DNA from: an uncultured Oscillospiraceae bacterium
Lineage (GTDB): Bacteria; Bacillota; Clostridia; Oscillospirales; Ruminococcaceae
Direction: 5' to 3'
Assembly (NCBI GenBank): GCA_900552945.1
Contig: USBI01000007.1
Location: forward strand, 1 to 54,713
Length of the DNA: 54,713 nucleotides
Shown: one piece after another, positions 31,547 through 40,535 of the stretch
How positions within the stretch are numbered: position 1 is the first letter of the stretch
Layout of the letters: each line of letters begins with the position of its first letter
Notes under the pieces: model-generated
Told to the model about the DNA's origin: nothing
The model's database searches: none
What the model saw: only the letters and a program-made list of their open reading frames with translations
Program-made: the position numbers and the translations under genes

Positions 31547-32683
31547 TTACAATTTTTTCAGAAGATTGGCAAGCGACTTCCCAACCAGTTCACCGGCGTA
31601 AACCGCTTCTTCCAAGCTGTTGGCATGCCCGCCCATCTCCAGCAGGATGGAACCGGTCGTCAAATGCTGGTTGTATTTTCGGTAATCGAACAGAAGCGGA
31701 CGGGCAAGCCCGGGGTAATCCGCTTCCATTTGGCTTTGGAGGGCCGCGGCGAACTTGAGGTTTTGAAAGTAGTTCGGGTACCCCATAGTTCCGTCATCAC
31801 AGCCCGAAATGATCATGACCTGCGCCGCGTTTTTTCCGTTGATGTTCGCGACCGGAGCGATACGGGTGCCGTCCTGTTGCTCGATCGCATCCCGGTGAAT
31901 ATCCAAAACAACTTTGATGCTGGGATACTGGTCAAGGTAATTCCGGACCGTAACAGCGGAGCGGTCATAACATCCCGGAAAGGTGGGATAATCGTGCAGG
32001 GTACAGTCGTGGATCACGCCGATGCCCGCTTCCTTTAACTGTTTTTCAATCTCGTCGCCGACCCGGCAGACATTGTATGCGTTATCAGTTGTTCTGGAAT
32101 TATAATTTTTATCGTACCAGTCCAAACTCTGCGCCTCATAACCTTCCGTGGTATGGGTATGCATGATCAGCACCTGAGGCTCGCTGGTATCCTCAATCTG
32201 GAAAGCCGGTCCCTGCGCGATCTGTTCCCGGATTTCCGCCTCGGTATGCGTTGTCAGGTTCTTGATCCACGCGTTGTTGTCAATCTGAAACTGGGTGCTG
32301 CTTGCGGAACCGGTATACTGCCGCCGCACGATGTCGCCCGCATCATCCGGCCGCACCGGGGTTTGCTCGGAAGAAGCGCTTTGTTCCTCTTCGCTGGCTG
32401 TCCCCGCGGTTACCGCGGGCGATTCCGAAGCGGGAAGCGACACTTCTCCGGACGGTTCCTCCTCTTCGGCCCGTAACGATTCATCCTCTGTGATTTCCTG
32501 CTGAAGCAATTCCTTTCCGCCTTCCGGCATGGTAATTCCCGCCGACCAGACGGCAAGCTGTCCGGCCGCCGCGTTTAAATATGGCAGGCTGTTGATGGCC
32601 CCTTTGTACAAAAACGGGCTGAGCACCAGCAGACATAATATGGAAAAGACACGTTTGGCGATTCGTTTCGGCTTTTGATTCAT
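31547..32683 (-). CDS. spoIIP: Stage II sporulation protein P (SpoIIP)
   Basis: A membrane-anchored peptidoglycan amidase/endopeptidase of the SpoIID-M-P engulfment complex. The 378-aa product has an N-terminal helix (FSILCLLVLSPFLYKGAI), an acidic Ser/Glu-rich linker (about 55-120) and an amidase-3-like domain with LIMHTHTTEGYE, VVLDIHRDAI, NINGKNAAQVMIISG and LLEMGGHANSLEEA. These supply the zinc ligands and the catalytic Glu. The start at 32683 has CGGAG 8 nt upstream; the frame to 32716 lacks support. It follows gpr as in Bacillus. Confidence 0.94.
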   Translation of the reverse strand: MNQKPKRIAKRVFSILCLLVLSPFLYKGAINSLPYLNAAAGQLAVWSAGITMPEGGKELLQQEITEDESLRAEEEEPSGEVSLPASESPAVTAGTASEEEQSASSEQTPVRPDDAGDIVRRQYTGSASSTQFQIDNNAWIKNLTTHTEAEIREQIAQGPAFQIEDTSEPQVLIMHTHTTEGYEAQSLDWYDKNYNSRTTDNAYNVCRVGDEIEKQLKEAGIGVIHDCTLHDYPTFPGCYDRSAVTVRNYLDQYPSIKVVLDIHRDAIEQQDGTRIAPVANINGKNAAQVMIISGCDDGTMGYPNYFQNLKFAAALQSQMEADYPGLARPLLFDYRKYNQHLTTGSILLEMGGHANSLEEAVYAGELVGKSLANLLKKL

Positions 32684-32793
32684 TTTGCACACTCCGTTTC
32701 CAAAAACAAGCAACACACAAAAAGGTTACCGTTTTCAACCTATGCAAAATGCCGTTTAAAAATGACTTCCCGTCAAAACGAACCGTACCGTGC

Positions 32794-33663
32794 TCATTCG
32801 GTCAGCCCCATAATCTCTTCCATCGAAAGAGAGGGCTGAAGCGCCTTGTTGATAGCGAGAGCCAGCAGAGAAGACGCCTTATCAATAATCACGTCAATTT
32901 CTCTGGGAGTCACCATGCAGCCGGAAAGCGGCGTGCCTGATTCATCGGCCTGCGAAGAAGCAATGGAAGCCGCATCCACAACCGTTGGGATTCCCACCGC
33001 AATGACCGGAACACCTAATGTTTGTTCGTTGAGTGTCTGACGCTTATTCTGCACGCCTGAGCCGGGGGAAATTCCGGTATCGGTCAGCTGCACGGTCGTT
33101 CCCAGCCGGGCGATGCTTTCCGAAGCAAGGGCGTCCACCGCAATGACCGCCGCCGGGGAAACCTGCCTGCACACCGAACGGATGAGCTCCGCTGTTTCAA
33201 TCCCCGTCTGCCCCATAACACCGGGAGAGACGACCGCTACCGAACGGAGCTCCGGCAGCCCTTCCACCTTGTGCTCACTCTGCATGATATGGCGGGTCGC
33301 AAGGATTCCGCCGGCTGTTTTCGGGCCGATCGCATCGGGGGTGATCTGCTCGTTTCCCAAACCGGCAACCAGTACCAACCCTGTTTCCGGCAAAAGCCGC
33401 CGCAGTTCTTCTGCCACGACCGAAAGCTCTCCCTCCACATTTATGCTTGCCTGCCGGAACGGGGTCAGGTCAATGGTCACATAAGTCCCCTCGGGCTTGG
33501 AGAGCACCCGGGCGGCATGCCCATCTTCCACGACCACTTCCGTTACGGTGACTCCCTCCTTTTTCCGCACCTCCTGCCGAACGCCGGCAAGCTGTTCTTT
33601 TTTTGTATCCTCACAAACCTGTTCCACCCGCTCTACGGCGAGGTCGGTCCTTGGCTGCTGCAT
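32794..33663 (-). CDS. gpr: Germination protease GPR
   Basis: A spore endoprotease (family A25) that degrades the small acid-soluble spore proteins at germination. The 289-aa zymogen opens with MQQPRTDLAVERVEQ; the RTDLAVE segment marks the known autoprocessing region. Core motifs follow: VVVEDGHAARVLSKPEG, VAGLGNEQITPDAIGPK, VVSPGVMGQTGIETAEL and AVDALASESIARLG. The start at 33663 is preceded by GGGAG. Order and orientation relative to rpsT (divergent) and spoIIP are those of B. subtilis. Forespore (sigma-G) expression is expected from the family, but I could not point to a convincing promoter. Confidence 0.95.
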   Translation of the reverse strand: MQQPRTDLAVERVEQVCEDTKKEQLAGVRQEVRKKEGVTVTEVVVEDGHAARVLSKPEGTYVTIDLTPFRQASINVEGELSVVAEELRRLLPETGLVLVAGLGNEQITPDAIGPKTAGGILATRHIMQSEHKVEGLPELRSVAVVSPGVMGQTGIETAELIRSVCRQVSPAAVIAVDALASESIARLGTTVQLTDTGISPGSGVQNKRQTLNEQTLGVPVIAVGIPTVVDAASIASSQADESGTPLSGCMVTPREIDVIIDKASSLLALAINKALQPSLSMEEIMGLTE

Positions 33664-33707
33664 CCGCTCACTCCCATATTTTTTCTTGATAATTACGCAG
33701 AAAAGCC

Positions 33708-33736
33708 TTGCATTTTTCCGCGGTTTATGGTATTGT
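33708..33736 (+). promoter_or_regulatory. Candidate promoter of rpsT
   Basis: TTGCAT (33708-33713), 17-bp spacer, TATTGT (33731-33736). About 125 bp of leader separates it from the ATG; it contains a hairpin of ccatatgctta/taagcatattg type that could regulate translation. Confidence 0.4.
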
Positions 33737-33860
33737 AATAAATGCTGTCACAGTATCGCTTGTGTCTTAAGGCTTCATCGCCTTGGCGGACTGTGTTCCA
33801 TAGTTGCTAAGCATATTGTTTTCCAAAAACCATATGCTTATGTGAAGGAGGTGCAAAAAG

Positions 33861-34121
33861 ATGCCAAACATTAAATCTGCGAAAAAAAGAGTTCAGGTTA
33901 TCAAAACCAAGACCCTGAGAAACAAAGCAGTGAAATCCAACCTGAAAACTGTTTTGAAGAAAGCTGACGCTGCAGTTGCCAGCAACGCCGCTGACAAAGA
34001 AGCCGCTGTTCGCCTCGCAATCAAAAAGGTCGATCAGGCTTGCGCAAAAGGCTTGCTTCATAAAAATACCGCATCCCGTAAGAAAGCACAGCTTGCACGC
34101 AAATTGAGCGTAAAAGCATAA
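33861..34121 (+). CDS. rpsT: 30S ribosomal protein S20
   Basis: A primary 16S rRNA-binding protein of the small subunit. The 86-aa, very basic helical protein has the family start MPNIKSAKKRVQVIKTKTLRNKAVKS and the C-terminal ARKLSVKA. A strong ribosome site (GAAGGAGGTG) is 7 nt upstream of the ATG. It is divergent from gpr, as in Bacillus, and ends in a perfect-palindrome terminator. Confidence 0.97.
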   Translation: MPNIKSAKKRVQVIKTKTLRNKAVKSNLKTVLKKADAAVASNAADKEAAVRLAIKKVDQACAKGLLHKNTASRKKAQLARKLSVKA

Positions 34122-34179
34122 GACGGGAATTTATCGAACGGTTTGCCACCTCTCAGAACCGGGATGATAAAAGAAAATC

Positions 34180-34205
34180 GCGCCTGTAGGATATCCTACA
34201 GGCGC
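34180..34205 (+). terminator. Terminator after rpsT
   Basis: A 26-bp perfect palindrome, GCGCCTGTAGGAT and its mirror, followed by TTTTATTTTT. Confidence 0.9.
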
Positions 34206-34235
34206 TTTTATTTTTGTGAAAAAACCGTTCTGTGT

Positions 34236-34910
34236 TTAAACGCCCAGAAGCACATCATTGTAAAACTGCTCCAGCGTTTTTCCGGTGTAATCCACTGCCG
34301 GATAGCGGGTATAACTGCCATCCGGGTTCTGCGCCTCAAACTCGGCGCGCTGCTGCTCTTCCTCGACCGCGCACCCGAACGGGCTCACCAGCCGGTTGTC
34401 TTCGGTCAGGTAAAACGCCCAGCGACCGTGCATCTGGTTATGACCGGCATAGTGGGTATTGGTAAACAACGCAACATACCGTTCGCCCACCTGCGGCTGT
34501 TCTACCTCGTCGTCGGGAAAGAAGCTGCTGTATGTTGTCAGCCAGTCTCCCGGGGCACACATACTCCCCCACAGCACATCGTTCACTTCCAAAACGATTT
34601 GCACGGATGTTACCTCTTTATTATAGCTGTCAAGGATCCCCCTCGGTTCAAGTTTGGTAGATATGACCGTTGCAACGCACCATGCTTCACGGCCGTTGTC
34701 CCCTGTCTCCGAAAGGATCCTTCTGGTTTCTTTCACAGAATGCGGGTACATATCATAACTGCCGCTCACGCGGCACAACCATCGAATTCGTTCCCCGTAT
34801 TCCTCACAGAGCTGATGGGTCTCCTCCCTGGACAGTTCCGTTCCCGTGCAGGAAGGGAGCAGCACGAAACAGAGAACACAGGCAACCATCAAGCACAACC
34901 GTTTCATCAT
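34236..34910 (-). CDS. Lipoprotein paralogue A, function unknown
   Basis: A 224-aa exported lipoprotein: signal MMKRLCLMVACVLCFVLLPS with the Cys of the lipobox at about residue 21 (LLPSC). The family is unknown to me. It contains EETHQLCEEYGERIRWL and SSFFPDDEVEQPQVGERYVA, a beta-rich domain without recognisable catalytic residues. It is the downstream copy of a tandem pair with the gene at 34928-35602. The C-terminal 95 or so residues are identical in both and the middle differs. The upstream ribosome site is AAAGGGTGAAG; the two genes are only 17 bp apart, so probably co-transcribed. Confidence 0.8.
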   Translation of the reverse strand: MMKRLCLMVACVLCFVLLPSCTGTELSREETHQLCEEYGERIRWLCRVSGSYDMYPHSVKETRRILSETGDNGREAWCVATVISTKLEPRGILDSYNKEVTSVQIVLEVNDVLWGSMCAPGDWLTTYSSFFPDDEVEQPQVGERYVALFTNTHYAGHNQMHGRWAFYLTEDNRLVSPFGCAVEEEQQRAEFEAQNPDGSYTRYPAVDYTGKTLEQFYNDVLLGV

Positions 34911-34927
34911 GGCACTTCACCCTTTCG

Positions 34928-35602
34928 TTAAACCCCCAGAAGCACATCGTTGTAAAACTGCTCCAGCGTTTTTCCGGTGTAATCCACTGCCGGATAGCGG
35001 GTATAACTGCCATCCGGGTTCTGCGCCTCAAACTCGGCGCGCTGCTGCTCTTCCTCGACCGCGCACCCGAACGGGCTCACCAGCCGGTTGTCTTCGGTCA
35101 GGTAAAACGCCCAGCGACCGTGCATCTGGTTATGACCGGCATAGTGGGTATTGGTAAACAACGCAACATACCGTTCGCCCACCTGCGGCTGTTCTACCTC
35201 GTCGTCGGGAAAGAAACTGCTGCGTGTCATCAACCGTTCTCCCGGAACGCACATATCACCCCACAGCACCTCATCCACCTCAAAGGTAATCCATACAGAC
35301 GTCACTTCTTTATTGGCACTGTCTATAATCCCTCCTGTATCAAGTTCAGTGGATATGACCGTTGCAACGCACCATGCTTCACGGCCGTTGTCCCCTGTCT
35401 CCGAAAGAATTCTTCTGGTTTCCTTCACAGAGTGTGGGAACATATCCTGCGCACCACTCACGCGTTTCAGCCATTGAATCCGCTCCCCGTATTCCTCACA
35501 GAGCTTATGGGTCTCCTCCCTGGACAGTTCCGTTCCCGTACAGGAAGGGAGCAGCACGAAACAGAGGACACAGGCAACCATCAAGCACAACCGTTTCATC
35601 AT
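34928..35602 (-). CDS. Lipoprotein paralogue B, function unknown
   Basis: The upstream copy of the tandem pair, also 224 aa, with the same signal peptide and lipobox. The differences from copy A cluster in the middle: SGAQDMFPHSVK for SGSYDMYPHSVK, STELDTGGIIDSANK for STKLEPRGILDSYNK, and the stretch WITFEVDEVLWGDMCVPGERLMTR. From SSFFPDDE to the end the proteins are identical, as is the DNA over about 265 bp (34256-34522 against 34948-35214). That pattern points to recent duplication plus gene conversion. AT-rich intergenic DNA (35603-35800) precedes it and probably holds its promoter. Confidence 0.8.
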   Translation of the reverse strand: MMKRLCLMVACVLCFVLLPSCTGTELSREETHKLCEEYGERIQWLKRVSGAQDMFPHSVKETRRILSETGDNGREAWCVATVISTELDTGGIIDSANKEVTSVWITFEVDEVLWGDMCVPGERLMTRSSFFPDDEVEQPQVGERYVALFTNTHYAGHNQMHGRWAFYLTEDNRLVSPFGCAVEEEQQRAEFEAQNPDGSYTRYPAVDYTGKTLEQFYNDVLLGV

Positions 35603-35800
35603 GGCACTTCATCCTTTCCATCAAAGGTTCGCCAAAGTCAGTTTAAACTGTTCCAAATTCATTCCGGAAAAGCGTAAAAATTGTGATTGAATTACAATTC
35701 AAGAAAACAATACTTTTTTATAATTTTATTATACATATTCTTTCTATATTTTTCAACATAATTTTATAATTATAGATATAATAAACAAATAAAATTATAT

Positions 35801-35842
35801 AACAAACCGCCCTCTGGTTTTGACCGGAGGGCGGCTTGTTTT
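35801..35842 (-). terminator. Terminator of the rhamnose operon
   Basis: On the minus strand AACAAGCCGCCCTC/GAGGGCGGTTTGTT arms (35801-35814, 35827-35840) make a strong GC-rich stem. It lies about 50 bp after the rhaD stop. The remaining intergenic sequence, 35603-35800, is very AT-rich and holds no gene that I can see. Confidence 0.75.
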
Positions 35843-35888
35843 TCATTCTCTTTTACATCAATACCCGCCGCTTGACACAGCGTCAGGG

Positions 35889-36713
35889 TCAGTCTAAGAA
35901 CTCTTCGTTTATTGTCACGCCGAAATCCCGCGCGATGGCACGCAGTTCATCGTCTGTGATCGTCTGCCGTACAGTCCCCTGACCGGCGGCAAGCACCCGC
36001 ACATAAATATCCGCCGCTTTTTCAATGGTGTGCATCAAGCCGAAGGTTGTGTCAAAATCCGGGCCGGAACAAAACAGTCCATGATGCGCCCAAACCGCCG
36101 CGTCATACTGTTTCATCAGTTCACTGGTCGCCAGCGCAATCTCCGCGCCGCCCGGAACCATCCACGGAACGACCCCTACCCCGCCCGGAAAGACGACCGG
36201 GCATTCGGTAGCCGATTTCCACAGTACCCGGGTAAACTCCCGGGCAGTAAGCGGAAGAACGTAGGTCAAAGCAATCAGGCTCGGCGTATGCGCGTGGTAG
36301 ATGACCCGGTATTCTCCATGAGTTGCCGCGGCGCGCACCGAATGGTTCATAAAATGGCTCGGAAATTCAGAGGTCGGGCGGGCGCCGCCTTCCAGCCCCC
36401 ACACGATCCGCCAGCTGTCGCCTTTGTCGTTGATCTCCACAATACCGATGTTGTGCTCCGGGTCGAGCGCCACATTGCGGAAATATTTCCCGCTTCCGGT
36501 GGTGACAAAGAATTCACCCGCCAGATTTTCCCCGCGCACACCCATATCCACCCATTCGCCGGGTTCATGGAAAAACGGGCGGCACGCTTCCACCTCTTCC
36601 GGTTTCATACGATAGGTCAGGTTGCCGCCGTTTCGTTCGTGCCAGCCCTGTTCCCAGCCATCGTTACACATGCGAATGTATGCTTTTATGATTTCAATAT
36701 CTAAAATTCCCAT
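35889..36713 (-). CDS. rhaD: Rhamnulose-1-phosphate aldolase
   Basis: A zinc class II aldolase that splits L-rhamnulose-1-phosphate into dihydroxyacetone phosphate and L-lactaldehyde, the last step of the rhamnose pathway. The 274-aa length is typical. N-terminal ERNGGNLTYRM (near 25-35) is the phosphate-binding region. The zinc ligands are in YHAHTPS and AHHGLFCSGPDFDTTFG, and EFPSHFMNHSVRAA lies between. The ATG at 36713 begins 3 bp after the rhaA stop, so it is the last gene of rhaB-rhaA-rhaD. Confidence 0.96.
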   Translation of the reverse strand: MGILDIEIIKAYIRMCNDGWEQGWHERNGGNLTYRMKPEEVEACRPFFHEPGEWVDMGVRGENLAGEFFVTTGSGKYFRNVALDPEHNIGIVEINDKGDSWRIVWGLEGGARPTSEFPSHFMNHSVRAAATHGEYRVIYHAHTPSLIALTYVLPLTAREFTRVLWKSATECPVVFPGGVGVVPWMVPGGAEIALATSELMKQYDAAVWAHHGLFCSGPDFDTTFGLMHTIEKAADIYVRVLAAGQGTVRQTITDDELRAIARDFGVTINEEFLD

Positions 36714-36716
36714 GGT

Positions 36717-37964
36717 TTACCCCCGTTTTAACAACACATCGTTTTCGTACCGGCGAACCTCTTCAAACCAGTCCACATCATTCGGCACACCCTGCAGTTC
36801 GCAGTAGTGCTCCCAAATATCGCCGAACGGCATGGTCTTCATCTGCTCCATCCGCACCATCTTTTCGGTGAAGGATGCAGAATCCTGAAGCGATTTCAGC
36901 TGTTCATTCGGCTCCAACAGCGCATAAAGAAGCGCTTTCTGCGCGTTGCGGGTGCCCACGACCCACGCCGCTACCCGGTTGATGGAAGCGTCAAAAAAGT
37001 CCAAACCGATGAGCACTTTGTCCAGCGCGTCGTTGCGGACGACCTCTTTCATGATCTCTTTGAGCTCATCATCCAGCAACACAACATGGTCGGAATCCCA
37101 CCGGACCGGACGGGTCACATGAAGCGGGACCTTGTCAAAGAAACAAAGAAGAGACGGAATTTTATCGCTCACCGCTTCGGTGGGATGAAAATGCCCGTTG
37201 TCCAGCAGATTATAAACTCCCGGATGGCTTGCCGCATAACTCATATAAAACTCGTTGCTGCCGACGGTACAGCTTTCCAGCCCGATGCCGAAAACTTTGC
37301 TTTCCACACTGTCGATCACATTCGGGAGCGGTTCGGCAAAAATTTCGTCCAAAGAAGCTTTCAGGCGCATCCGCGGTCCCATTCGGTCAGCGGGAATGTC
37401 CTTGAATCCATCCGGAATCCAGACATTGTTGAGCACCTTATCGTTTAGCTGTGCGCCGATCTCGTTAGCGATTCTGCGGCAGGCGATGCAGTGGTCAATC
37501 CAGAACCGGCGAACTGTTTCATCCGGGCTGGACAAGGTCAGGCCGTCCCGCACCATGGGGTGGGAAAAGACGGTTGGGTTAAAATCGATCCCGAACCCGT
37601 TTTCTTTCGCAAACGCTACCCAAGGAGCAAACTGTTTGTAGGTCAGCTGATTCCGGTCCACCCACTCGCCCGGCTCAAACACAGCGTAGCTCGCGTGCAG
37701 ATTGATGCGCTTTTTGCCCGGAATGAGGCTGGCAGCCTTTAAAAAATCGGCCTTGAGCTCCTCGAAATTCCGTGCTTTACCAGGATAGTTTCCCGTAGTT
37801 TGAATGCCGTCTCCCGCGCCGCCGTCCGGACGATCAAATCCGGCGACATCATCTCCCTGCCAGCAGTGGATGGAAATGGCTTTATCCGCAAGCTGGCCGA
37901 GTGCCCGCTCCACGTTCACGCCAAGCGCTTCATAACGCTTTTTGGCTGCTTCATAATTTGTCAT
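36717..37964 (-). CDS. rhaA: L-rhamnose isomerase
   Basis: A metal-dependent isomerase that turns L-rhamnose into L-rhamnulose. The 415-aa protein has the usual length, with ISIHCWQGDDVAGFDRPDG near the N-terminus, GKRINLHASYAVFEPGEWVD, GIDFNPTVFSHPMVRDGLTL, NVWIPDGFKDIPADR and ALLDNGHFHPTE-type metal ligands (LLDNGHFHPTEAVSDK). The start at 37964 overlaps the rhaB stop by 4 nt, showing tight coupling. Confidence 0.97.
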   Translation of the reverse strand: MTNYEAAKKRYEALGVNVERALGQLADKAISIHCWQGDDVAGFDRPDGGAGDGIQTTGNYPGKARNFEELKADFLKAASLIPGKKRINLHASYAVFEPGEWVDRNQLTYKQFAPWVAFAKENGFGIDFNPTVFSHPMVRDGLTLSSPDETVRRFWIDHCIACRRIANEIGAQLNDKVLNNVWIPDGFKDIPADRMGPRMRLKASLDEIFAEPLPNVIDSVESKVFGIGLESCTVGSNEFYMSYAASHPGVYNLLDNGHFHPTEAVSDKIPSLLCFFDKVPLHVTRPVRWDSDHVVLLDDELKEIMKEVVRNDALDKVLIGLDFFDASINRVAAWVVGTRNAQKALLYALLEPNEQLKSLQDSASFTEKMVRMEQMKTMPFGDIWEHYCELQGVPNDVDWFEEVRRYENDVLLKRG

Positions 37965-39361
37965 GGCTGTACCTCCTTGATTGAAAAGCTTTCTTTTACC
38001 GCACGCCTTGCCGCGGTAAGATTATCATATTCTCCGGTAAAGAGCATCTGCACCATCAAATTGCCAAGCGCGGTACCCTCAGTCGGGCCGGCGAACACCG
38101 GCAAACCGGAAGCGCGCGCCGTGAGCTCGTTGAGGTAACCATCCTTGGAACCACCGCCCACAATATTTAAACTGGTGTACTGTTTTCCGGTGAGATTTTC
38201 AAGCTGACGGATGGTTCTCGCATACGCTCCGGCTAAACTGCGGTAAACACACTGCATCACTTCACCCGGCGTTTGAGGAACCGCCTGACCGGATTCCCGG
38301 CAGGCGTTCTGCACTTCGGCGACCATATTCTTCGGCGCCAGAAATCGCTCGTTATCCACATTCACAAGGCTTTCAAAGCTGGATGCTTCCCTCGCCATCT
38401 GTTCCAGCTCCGCATAGCTGTACTGGTCGCCGTAATCATGTCGTATTGACTGAATCATCCAAAGCCCCATAATATTTTTCAAGAAACGGTAGCGGTACTC
38501 ATAGCCGCCTTCGTTGGTAAAGTTGAGCTTCCGGCTTTTGGGCGTTGTCACCGGTTTGCGGTTTTCCACCCCCAACAGGCTCCAGGTCCCGCTGGAAAGA
38601 TAAACCGCCGCATCGTCTCTGGCGGGAACCGCCAGGTAAGCCGAACCGGTATCATGCGTTGCAGGCAGGATGACCCGGCAGTCAAACCCGACTTCATTAC
38701 GAACCTCCGGCGTGAAGTTACCCACCACGGTACCTGGCAGATGAAGCGGCGCAAACAGTTTTTCAGGCAGTTCGAGCCGTTTTAAAATTTCCGCGCTCCA
38801 CTGTTTTGACCGTGCGTCCACAAGCGCAGTAGAAGTCGCGTTGGTGTACTCGTTCATCTGCTTCCCGGTAAGCCGGTAATTAAAATACTCCGGTACCATT
38901 AAAAAGCGCTCTGCTTGCTCGAGCTGTTCCGGATGCTGCTGTTTAAGCGCCATCAGCTGATAAACCGTGTTAAACGGCTGATACTGGATTCCTGTAATCG
39001 CGTAATGCTCATCGAACGGCAGACGGCGTTCCACCAACTGCCGCATTCCTTCAGTGCGGCTGTCCCGATAGGCGACTGTATCGCCCAGAACATCACCATT
39101 ACCAGAAAGCAAAACAAAATCAATTGCCCAGGTGTCAATCCCCATCGTTTCGGGAATCTTCCCAGCTGCTTTACAGGCTTTCAGCCCTTCTAAAATATTT
39201 TGGTAAAGCCGGTCAAGCTCCCAGCACTGATGCCCGTTTTTTGGCACCATTCCGTTTGAAAAGCGGTAGACTTCTTCCAGCACGATTTTCCCGTGTTCCA
39301 CATGGCCGAGAATATGCCGGCCGGACGAAGCGCCAATATCCACCGCAAGATAATACCGCAC
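37961..39361 (-). CDS. rhaB: Rhamnulokinase
   Basis: A FGGY-family kinase that phosphorylates L-rhamnulose at C1 with ATP. The 466-aa product starts MRYYLAVDIGASSGRHILG with the ATP-binding DIGASSGR, has MGIDTWAIDFVLL in the substrate site, and the FGGY C-terminal signature near NIVGGGSKDGYLNELTA. The start is GTG at 39361, with AGGGGGTGA upstream; the frame to 39397 would cover the promoter. It is the first gene of the rhaBAD transcript, with a promoter at 39384-39411. Confidence 0.95.
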   Translation of the reverse strand: MRYYLAVDIGASSGRHILGHVEHGKIVLEEVYRFSNGMVPKNGHQCWELDRLYQNILEGLKACKAAGKIPETMGIDTWAIDFVLLSGNGDVLGDTVAYRDSRTEGMRQLVERRLPFDEHYAITGIQYQPFNTVYQLMALKQQHPEQLEQAERFLMVPEYFNYRLTGKQMNEYTNATSTALVDARSKQWSAEILKRLELPEKLFAPLHLPGTVVGNFTPEVRNEVGFDCRVILPATHDTGSAYLAVPARDDAAVYLSSGTWSLLGVENRKPVTTPKSRKLNFTNEGGYEYRYRFLKNIMGLWMIQSIRHDYGDQYSYAELEQMAREASSFESLVNVDNERFLAPKNMVAEVQNACRESGQAVPQTPGEVMQCVYRSLAGAYARTIRQLENLTGKQYTSLNIVGGGSKDGYLNELTARASGLPVFAGPTEGTALGNLMVQMLFTGEYDNLTAARRAVKESFSIKEVQP

Positions 39362-39383
39362 ACAATCACCCCCTGTATCTCCT

Positions 39384-39411
39384 ATTATAAAAGGCAAAAA
39401 TCATAAAACAA
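39384..39411 (-). promoter_or_regulatory. Candidate promoter of rhaBAD
   Basis: On the minus strand TTGTTT (39406-39411), 16-bp spacer, TATAAT (39384-39389). It lies between the AraC-type regulator gene and rhaB. Confidence 0.5.
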
Positions 39412-39439
39412 GGACGTGATTTATGCAGTTTTTATGTCT

Positions 39440-40402
39440 TTATTTAATTTCGTTGCGATACTGTTTGGGTGTAAGGCCAAACTGTTTTTGAAAAATGCGG
39501 TAAAAATAGCTGGTGTTTTCATACCCCACCGCTTCCGACACCTCTTCCACGGAAAGGCGGGTCTGCCGCAAAAGCTCTGCCGCTTTGGAAAGCCGCTTTG
39601 CCTGAAGCAGCTGTTTAAACGTTTTTCCGGTGACTCGATGAACCGTCCCGCTCAAGCAGGCAGCCGTCACACCGCGTTCTTCCGCCAGTTCACTGAGACT
39701 GACCAGCTTGTAATTTTCCTCGATTTCCTTGAGCATCCGCACGACCGCGGCATTCTCTTTCCATGTGGGATCCGGCAAAGAAAGGCTTGCGGTGTTGCTC
39801 AGAAGCTCCAGAAACAAAAGCCCCATCGTGACCTGATTGATCTTTCGCGCGTTTGGGACCTGATGCACAATCGTCCAGACCATATTTTCCAGCAGGTTCT
39901 GCACAGGGAGAAAATCCGCCACACGAAAATGAAGAAAACTCACCGGGCCGCCGCTTCGCTGCAAACTGCCCAGCAGAAATTCACCCAGCACATTATCCGA
40001 GCCGATCATGTCGAGCGCAACATCAAAAAACTGGGGCAGGACGATAAAATTCACCGCGATGTCTCCCTCACCCGCCCGCTCAATTGCATGACTTGCGTGC
40101 TGGTTGAACAGTAAAAGCTCACCCGCCGAAAGAGTGACCTCCTGTTCCCCGTTGATGATATGGGTGGTGCTCCCGGCGCACATGTACATCATTTCCACAT
40201 AATTGTGATAATGGCGGGGAAAAGGGGCAAACCGTGTGTGCGGGCGGATGGAGATCAGCTCTCCCCGTTCCAGCAGTTTTGCGCTGTCTACCCGACCGGT
40301 ATGCAAAGCACCGTACGCTTTTAAATCCACATTCTTTCCGGTTAACAGCTTCTTTTCCTCTTCGGTGACCTGAGCCAGGTGCTGTATCAAATCGCTGTTC
40401 AT
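39440..40402 (-). CDS. AraC-family regulator of the rhamnose genes
   Basis: A 320-aa regulator with an N-terminal cupin sensor domain (HTRFAPFPRHYHNYVEMMYMC and LSAGELLLFNQHASHAIERA, about residues 55-110) and a C-terminal pair of helix-turn-helix motifs (LSELAEERGVTAACLSGTVH, then VSEAVGYENTSYFYRIFQKQ, about 218-318). It stands directly upstream of rhaBAD on the same strand, so it most likely senses L-rhamnose and activates that operon, like RhaS/RhaR; the ligand is inferred from position. The first Met at 40402 has a purine-rich GGGGGACGTT upstream. Confidence 0.88.
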   Translation of the reverse strand: MNSDLIQHLAQVTEEEKKLLTGKNVDLKAYGALHTGRVDSAKLLERGELISIRPHTRFAPFPRHYHNYVEMMYMCAGSTTHIINGEQEVTLSAGELLLFNQHASHAIERAGEGDIAVNFIVLPQFFDVALDMIGSDNVLGEFLLGSLQRSGGPVSFLHFRVADFLPVQNLLENMVWTIVHQVPNARKINQVTMGLLFLELLSNTASLSLPDPTWKENAAVVRMLKEIEENYKLVSLSELAEERGVTAACLSGTVHRVTGKTFKQLLQAKRLSKAAELLRQTRLSVEEVSEAVGYENTSYFYRIFQKQFGLTPKQYRNEIK

Positions 40403-40454
40403 AACGTCCCCCGTACATGCTGTTCTGAAAACAGTGTACCATGTTTTTAGAAAA

Positions 40455-40484
40455 AGAAAAAGCGGATGAAATTTTCATCCGCTT
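40455..40484 (-). terminator. Terminator after mfd
   Basis: On the minus strand AGCGGATGAAA/TTTCATCCGCT then TTTTTCTTTTTCT; it ends the glmU-prs-pth-mfd run before the rhamnose regulator. Confidence 0.8.
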
Positions 40485-40535
40485 GCTGTTCAGCAATATC
40501 ATTACCCAAAAAGCCAGCGCATTTTGCGCCAACAC

